Below are positions 20,520-24,162 of a stretch of DNA of 24,162 nucleotides, in pieces; the stretch's first letter is position 1; each line of letters starts with the position of its first letter. A program made the position numbers and the translations under genes. Source of the DNA: CAYFNK01 sp964474895. Its GTDB lineage: Archaea > Nanobdellota > Nanobdellia > SCGC-AAA011-G17 > PNOQ01. Below the pieces are notes generated by a model, which was given only the letters and a program-made list of their open reading frames with translations, ran no database searches and was not told where the DNA came from. The DNA lies in contig CAYYUK010000008.1 of NCBI GenBank assembly GCA_964474895.1, positions 1 through 24,162 on the forward strand, read 5' to 3'.

Positions 20520-21044
20520 ATGGGTTCTGAAAATAATTCTTATCAAGTTGGTTGGTTTGATGTTGATGAGGGTAGGGTTGGAGGATCATTTGAAGTTGAT
20601 GGCCCTAATTTAGTTGGTGCATATTTTGGAGCTGTTTGTTTAATTAAGAACCTATCTCCTTGTCTAAGAGATAACTTTTCACAAAGAGATTTGAGGTTTT
20701 TAATTGATGAAGACAGAACTGTTCATTATCCTGGAAGTTTTTTTGTAAAACATTATTTGAATAGTGATTCTCCTGAAAGACTTAGATATGAAGATCTTAA
20801 AAGTAAAAATATTGGAAAAGTTGTAAGACTTGTTGGGGAAAATAGAATTCCTTTTAATATTGCAAGGGAAACTGTTTTAGAAAATGAGGTGGAACGTAGA
20901 AACCTTGCAAATGCTGGAGCAAAAAATGGTGGAACCACTGATCTTGATGTTGAATTTTCTGCCCTCATAGTTAGAAATAGTAATTATTTGAAACAATTTA
21001 GTTCTGATGAGTTATGTAGCATGGTGGATATTCGTTTTCCTTGA
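20520..21044 (+). CDS. Unrecognised 174-residue soluble protein
   Basis: A soluble protein with a beta-rich start (SYQVGWFDVDEGRVGGSFEVDG) and helical later part; two cysteines, no membrane helix, no catalytic motif I can name. It contains GGTTDLDVEFSALIV near the end, which could be a buried strand. The gene is well formed: TATA box TTTATAAATT at 20491-20500 is 25 nt before the ATG, giving a leaderless message. It is a single-gene unit followed by an independent promoter. Confidence 0.65.
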   Translation: MGSENNSYQVGWFDVDEGRVGGSFEVDGPNLVGAYFGAVCLIKNLSPCLRDNFSQRDLRFLIDEDRTVHYPGSFFVKHYLNSDSPERLRYEDLKSKNIGKVVRLVGENRIPFNIARETVLENEVERRNLANAGAKNGGTTDLDVEFSALIVRNSNYLKQFSSDELCSMVDIRFP

Positions 21045-21101
21045 GTTGAAAATTATTTACTACTACGCAACATTTATAATGATATTAACATTTATTGCTG
21101 T

Positions 21102-21848
21102 ATGAGAATTATAACGTGGAATATTTTTAATAAAAATGAAAAAATTAAATCTAGCTTAAATTTTATTTTCAAATACAATCCAGATATTGTTTGTTTACAA
21201 GAGTTTCCTGAAGAATCATTAGATTTACTAAACCAAAAAGAATATCATTTTGTAAATGCCAAAGATTGTACTACCATTACATTGAATAAGAAAAATCAAA
21301 CTAATAGCCTTCTAATTATTGGTATTAAAAGAAAAATAAAGCATAGTACGGAAATATTTTCTCTTAAAATGCCTGCAAATAATATAATAAAAAAAATAAC
21401 TAATCTTAAGGAATCTCTAGAAGGATTAAAAATAACTTTTACATATAAAAATAATAAAATTAGTTTATTTAATTGTCATCTAAGTTTTGCTGCAAGACCT
21501 TTTATACGAAGAAAGGAATTGAGAAAAATATTAAAAAATGGTAATGGGAGAAGAATAATTTGTGGTGATTTTAATGATTTTGGAAATCCTTTTTTAAATT
21601 TATTTTTAGGACCTTTTCTTAACTATCGATTAAAAGATTATAAAATTAATGAAATAAAGTATTTTGAAAGAATTTTTAAAAAATATAAGTTTAATAATTG
21701 GTTCTTTGGAGAAATAACACACCCAATATCCAGGCAACAATTGGATTATCTTTTGTTAAGTAAAGAACTCAAAATTAAGAATAAAGAGGTTCTTAGTGAA
21801 GGATCAAAGTTTTCAGATCATTTACCTCTTTTAGTAGATTTAAAATAA
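21102..21848 (+). CDS. Endonuclease/exonuclease/phosphatase (EEP) family protein
   Basis: A 248-residue hydrolase with the DNase I / EEP fold: TWNIFN with Asn7, CLQEF with Glu34, a His strand (LFNCHLSF), GDFND with catalytic Asp and Asn, QLDYLL, and the final SDHLPLLVDLK with catalytic His. All metal and catalytic positions are present, so it should cleave phosphodiester bonds. Compared with the Xth protein at 2642, it lacks the AP-endonuclease signatures (WRIDYF, YVPNSG) and is lysine- and asparagine-rich, so DNA repair is not its obvious role; sphingomyelinase-like or RNA-directed EEPs also look like this. A TATA-like CATTTATAATG lies at 21070-21080. The end overlaps a convergent gene by 31 bp. 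Confidence 0.85.
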   Translation: MRIITWNIFNKNEKIKSSLNFIFKYNPDIVCLQEFPEESLDLLNQKEYHFVNAKDCTTITLNKKNQTNSLLIIGIKRKIKHSTEIFSLKMPANNIIKKITNLKESLEGLKITFTYKNNKISLFNCHLSFAARPFIRRKELRKILKNGNGRRIICGDFNDFGNPFLNLFLGPFLNYRLKDYKINEIKYFERIFKKYKFNNWFFGEITHPISRQQLDYLLLSKELKIKNKEVLSEGSKFSDHLPLLVDLK

Positions 21849-22111
21849 TTTCTTACTTTATATCCTGCAAATAAACCAATTGTTCCGATTACTAAATCTG
21901 ATATTATGTTTATTAGGGGTTCTGCACTAAATATATCAAAATTCAATATTGTAATTGTAAATCCTGAAAGATTTTCTACAAGTTCAAATAATACTATGAT
22001 TGCAATACCATATTTCCATTTATCTTTTAATAAATATCCTATTCCAAAAGGAAATAGGAAGTGAAAAAAACTTGCAATGGTTATTGTTTTCCATAAATAA
22101 TATTTTTCCAT
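21818..22111 (-). CDS. Three-helix membrane protein
   Basis: A 97-residue protein with three hydrophobic segments (ITIASFFHFLFPFGIGYLL, YGIAIIVLFELVENLSG, LINIISDLVIGTIGLFAGY) and a basic tail (KSTKRGK). Acidic residues inside the helices (FELVEN and ISDLVIG) recall small VanZ-like membrane proteins, where such residues are conserved, but I would not assign it on that alone. The 31-bp overlap with the convergent EEP gene covers its last ten codons. The upstream gap has AT-rich TATA-like sequence. Confidence 0.6.
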   Translation of the reverse strand: MEKYYLWKTITIASFFHFLFPFGIGYLLKDKWKYGIAIIVLFELVENLSGFTITILNFDIFSAEPLINIISDLVIGTIGLFAGYKVRNYFKSTKRGK

Positions 22112-22262
22112 TTGTTAATATTTGATTAATATCCTAATAAATGTATCTATTGGAATTTGTTGTTAAAAGAAAAATTATGCCAACACATTATTTTTTAAAA
22201 ATTACTTTTTTGATAGAAATTTTTCCCAAACATTTATATACCTTTATAATAAGAATTTTTGT

Positions 22263-22748
22263 ATGAGTAATGTAACTTTTGAAGCATGTAATCAAGTATT
22301 TGAAGGTAATATATCTTCAGTTATTGATTGTCCTTTTGCTGGCGGTGTTGCTGGTGGTTTTTTGGGCACTTTGATTGCACTTGGAATTTTTATTGTTATT
22401 TTATTTTTAGCTGCACTTTATGTTTATCATGCTCTTGCGTGGTCTACTATCGCAAAAAAATTGAAACATAGAAGGCCTTGGCTTGCATGGATACCTTTTG
22501 CTAGTATCGCTATGAGATTGCAACTTGGGAAATTTCATTGGGCATTGATTTTTTTAGCGTTAATCCCTGTTCTTGGTTGGATAGCTCTTTTTGTGCTATT
22601 GATAATCTCTTATTGGAGAATATATGAAAAAAGAAAATATCCAGGGTGGCTTAGTTTAGCATCGATAGTTCCTGAGTTCGGAACACTTATTTATTTGGTG
22701 GTAATTGGGTTTGTTGCTTGGAAAGACAGAAAGAGTAGGCGTATTTAG
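22263..22748 (+). CDS. DUF5684-like four-helix membrane protein
   Basis: A 161-residue protein with an outside N-terminus containing two Cys (FEACNQ, IDCPF) and about four membrane helices: LGTLIALGIFIVILFLAALYVYHAL, then a conserved-looking loop (STIAKKLKHRRPWLAWIPFA), FHWALIFLALIPVLGWIALFVLLIISYW, and LIYLVVIGFVAW. The W-L-A-W-I-P and K-Y-P-G-W-L-S-L-A-S-I-V-P pieces are those I recall in DUF5684, a family of unknown function in archaea and bacteria, some members of which are attached to signal-peptidase-like proteins. TATA box CATTTATATA at 22231-22240, 26 nt before the ATG. Confidence 0.7.
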   Translation: MSNVTFEACNQVFEGNISSVIDCPFAGGVAGGFLGTLIALGIFIVILFLAALYVYHALAWSTIAKKLKHRRPWLAWIPFASIAMRLQLGKFHWALIFLALIPVLGWIALFVLLIISYWRIYEKRKYPGWLSLASIVPEFGTLIYLVVIGFVAWKDRKSRRI

Positions 22749-22877
22749 ATCTTAATGAGTAATTGATTGCTGTAAATACTTATTTTTATGATTAAAAACT
22801 TCTTTTGTGAATCTTTAATAACTTAATAGTAGTTACTAATGGAAAGATTTAAATAACGTAGATTTTGAATTTTCTTT

Positions 22878-23516
22878 ATGTACTCGCTAGATGACTTCCT
22901 CCATAATTATGTTGGTGGATTGGTAAACAATATTTCCCAGTATGAAGTTCCAAATAGAAATCTTGCTATTGATTTAGATTTAAATTCTAAAAAAAGAATC
23001 TTGCATACATTAACAGAAGACATTCTTGCAAATGATGTTTTAAATCATCTTGTTTTTAATGCTTTGAATGCAATTAGCGGGGTAAATGGCTCTTGGGAAA
23101 ATATTTTGGGCAATTGGAATCTGGACATACTAGGAAACTTAACATTTAGAAGTTATGATCTTAAAGGAATTTCAGTTATCGAATTAGAAGATAATGGTAA
23201 GGGCATAAATCTTGATGAAGTAAAAAAAATAGCAGATAATGGTACTATTGATATTGATCCTTTGGATTATGATTCTAGGGAAGAACTATTGGATCTGTTA
23301 TTTTACCCAGGATTTACAACAAAGGGTCAATTTAGAGGTGTTGGGTTAGACTTTGCTTATACTCAGTTGTATACGAACTACAATGGAGAAATTTCTATAA
23401 AAGGAACTACTTTTTATTCAAAGGATGGACTAACTACTGTTGGATCTCATAATGGAAAAAATACTGGAACAATCTTAAAATTGGAACTTCCAACTAGTTT
23501 ACCAAAAGATTCTTAA
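22878..23516 (+). CDS. Stand-alone histidine-kinase-like ATPase domain protein
   Basis: A 212-residue protein with the GHKL ATP-binding fold: N box HLVFNALNAI (Asn61/Asn64), G1 box EDNGKGI (105-110), an F-box-like GFTTKG (145-150) and G2 box RGVGLDFAY (153-161). There is no phospho-acceptor His helix (only 55 residues precede the N box and they lack the H-E/D-x-R pattern), no sensor domain and no membrane segment. It could be a partner that phosphorylates another protein or an ATPase switch of the anti-sigma / MutL / Hsp90 class. TATA box GATTTAAATAA at 22845-22855 is 27 nt before the ATG; single-gene unit. Confidence 0.8.
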   Translation: MYSLDDFLHNYVGGLVNNISQYEVPNRNLAIDLDLNSKKRILHTLTEDILANDVLNHLVFNALNAISGVNGSWENILGNWNLDILGNLTFRSYDLKGISVIELEDNGKGINLDEVKKIADNGTIDIDPLDYDSREELLDLLFYPGFTTKGQFRGVGLDFAYTQLYTNYNGEISIKGTTFYSKDGLTTVGSHNGKNTGTILKLELPTSLPKDS

Positions 23517-23550
23517 TTAAATGTTAGAAGTTATTTGTTATAATCAAAAA

Positions 23551-23560
23551 CTTTTTATAT
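23551..23560 (+). promoter_or_regulatory. TATA box of the truncated pps
   Basis: CTTTTTATAT is centred about 30 nt before the ATG at 23586. The promoter appears intact although the gene it serves is cut off after 37 codons. Confidence 0.5.
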
Positions 23561-23585
23561 AATCTCTTGTTTCTTCACTTAAAAG

Positions 23586-23699
23586 ATGGTGAATATAGCT
23601 TGGTTCAAGGATGTTTCTAAAGATAGTATTCCTTTAGTTGGTGGAAAAGCAGCCAATTTGGGTGAATTATCCAGTAATAATTTTCCAGTTCCAAATTAA
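23586..23699 (+). pseudogene. ppsA: Phosphoenolpyruvate synthase, N-terminal fragment (37 codons)
   Basis: The frame reads MVNIAWFKDVSKDS, then IPLVGGKAANLGELSSNNFPVPN and a stop. W-F-x-x-x-x-K-x-x-x-P-L-V-G-G-K-x-A-N-L-G-E then F-P-V-P-N is the unmistakable start of PEP synthase, which normally continues with Gly-Phe and runs to about 750-800 residues. Only the first part of the ATP-grasp domain is here; the active-site residues are gone. A promoter precedes it. The break lies at GTTCCAAAT (23688-23696), after which the sequence belongs to another gene on the opposite strand. The remainder may exist elsewhere in the genome, in which case this is a rearranged or duplicated end. Confidence 0.8.
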
Positions 23700-23858
23700 C
23701 TCAACCTCTCTTTTATCTCCAAATAATAAGAATCTATATTTGTCATCTAGTGGAATCCCTTTTTGAAGGTTATTAGTAATATCTCTAAGTTCATTATCAG
23801 AAAGGACTATCTTTGCTTTTGTTCCGTATTTTGTTTTAACATCCTTCTTACTTGCCAT
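23667..23858 (-). pseudogene. Mod-like DNA methyltransferase, N-terminal fragment
   Basis: The frame starts with MASKKDVKTKYGTKAKI and continues to KGIPLDDKYRFLLFGDKREVELIWN before reading antisense through pps (WKIITG) to a stop. From memory, the sequence K-Y-R-F-L-L-F-x-D-K-R-E-V-E-L-x-W-N-G-K is the opening of a family of adenine-specific, type III Mod-like DNA methyltransferases, which continue for several hundred residues; none of the catalytic motifs (DPPY, FxGxG) remain. The ATG at 23858 is chosen over 23879 because the TATA box (minus strand ATTTATATATG, 23881-23891) lies 28 nt upstream; the earlier ATG is too close to it. If the family assignment is wrong, this is an intact 63-residue orphan with an accidental tail. 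Confidence 0.6.
23688..23696. other. Rearrangement junction with 9-bp shared sequence
   Basis: GTTCCAAAT encodes Val-Pro-Asn of pps on the + strand and, as ATTTGGAAC, Ile-Trp-Asn of the methyltransferase fragment on the minus strand. Both genes are family-like up to this site and lose similarity beyond it, as expected where two inverted genes were joined at a short common sequence. Confidence 0.5.
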
Positions 23859-23912
23859 ATTTAAATAAAAGATAAACATTCATATATAAATGTTCTTCTG
23901 TTTTTGTGTTTA

Positions 23913-24162
23913 AGACGCCCCTAATAAATTTCTTTTTCCGCAGAAAAAGACTATCTAGACGCCCCTTCTAATAAATATCGAACGAAGTGCGTGTATATGT
24001 CCGAAGGACTAAAAGCCCCCTATATTAATTCGACCGTAGGGAGTGTAAATGTGCGTAGCACTGGAATTCCCCTTTTGTTTCTTTTCCTAAAAGAAAAAAC
24101 TTAAACTAAATTGAAACTAATCGCTGTTATGTCTGGGTGAGCGTAGCGAAAGTCTGCAAGAC
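23913..24162. repeat. Non-coding array of hairpins and C-rich boxes
   Basis: No gene is seen in 23859-24162. Hairpins: TCTTTTTC-CGCA-GAAAAAGA (23931-23950), GTCC-GAA-GGAC (23999-24009), GTGC-GTA-GCAC (24051-24061), TTTCTTTT-CCT-AAAAGAAA (24078-24096), GTCT-GCA-AGAC (24152-24162, window end). C-rich boxes follow three of them: GCCCC at 23961 and 24015, CCCC near 24069, and one precedes at 23917. AGACGCCCC with TAATAAAT occurs twice (23913-23929 and 23957-23976). Confidence 0.5.

Noticed and set aside
22141..22266. A 41-codon frame ending in ATGA overlap with the gene at 22263
   Set aside because: It contains the TATA box of the next gene, has random-looking AT-driven residues (many Phe, Ile, Lys) and no clear promoter; probably chance.
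22791..22829. Twelve-codon frame starting MIKNFFCE in the gap before the HATPase gene
   Set aside because: Too short, no promoter at correct distance and no ribosome site.
23875..23894. AACATT / AATGTT inverted repeat around the TATA box of the methyltransferase fragment
   Set aside because: Six-base arms with an 8-base AT spacer are expected often in DNA this AT-rich; no second copy was seen to support an operator.
23913..24162. CRISPR array at the right end
   Set aside because: Repeat units are short, unequal in spacing and differ from one another; there are no uniform spacers and no cas genes.

Overview
The window looks like a piece of a small, AT-rich archaeal genome, most likely a DPANN lineage close to Woesearchaeota or Pacearchaeota. 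The archaeal assignment rests on three things seen here: eL35- and uL16 (L10e)-type ribosomal proteins in archaeal form, a tRNA-thiolation / ubiquitin-like cluster of archaeal type, and TATA boxes placed about 23-30 nt before start codons with almost no leader, so most mRNAs should be leaderless. The DPANN placement is an inference from small uncharacterised families (DUF5652, DUF5654 and DUF5684-like) and from short membrane proteins carrying a TG(Y/A)A motif after one helix. No unusual genetic code, intron, CRISPR array or insertion sequence was seen.

Layout. 1-3760: a partial unknown gene on the minus strand, a bacterial-type lgt, a HAD-type nucleotidase, a small membrane protein overlapping an exonuclease III gene, and two unknowns. 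3827-7398: an amino-acid permease, then a cluster of a TtuA/Ncs6-type tRNA thiolase, a ThiS/MoaD-like ubiquitin-fold protein ending in Gly-Gly whose start lies inside the thiolase gene, a DUF5652 membrane protein, and an E1-like activating enzyme. 7372-9134 (minus): a membrane protein, a membrane-anchored polysaccharide deacetylase followed at once by a 27-residue hydrophobic peptide gene, and a ribbon-helix-helix regulator. The regulator's promoter carries three TGGTAT iterons at 10-bp spacing, and a second three-unit copy lies upstream of the divergent DEAD-box helicase. The helicase is exceptional in having a long leader with a small upstream ORF, competing stems and a Shine-Dalgarno site. 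10919-10991 is tRNA-Val(UAC). 11073-15395: an FKBP with a membrane anchor and a possible internal second start, then a tightly coupled three-gene operon of unknown function whose last gene is a TIM-barrel protein with a full endonuclease IV-like ligand set and a 230-270 residue helical insertion. 15435-18625: an exported double six-cysteine protein, a nucleotidyltransferase-HEPN fusion, an unknown, and endonuclease III with a coupled partner. 18823-23516: a winged-helix protein, two ribosomal proteins, small membrane proteins, an endonuclease/exonuclease/phosphatase protein and a lone HATPase domain.

The right end is the most unusual part. The first 37 codons of a phosphoenolpyruvate synthase gene, with its promoter, run into the first roughly 60 codons of a Mod-like DNA methyltransferase on the opposite strand. 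Both break at the same 9-bp sequence, which suggests an inversion or rearrangement (or a chimeric assembly). Upstream of the methyltransferase fragment is about 300 bp of non-coding DNA with repeated hairpins and C-rich boxes.

Functional themes: DNA repair (Xth, Nth, an Nfo-like TIM barrel), sulfur transfer / ubiquitin-like modification, cell-surface work (Lgt, deacetylase, FKBP, cysteine-rich protein) and translation.
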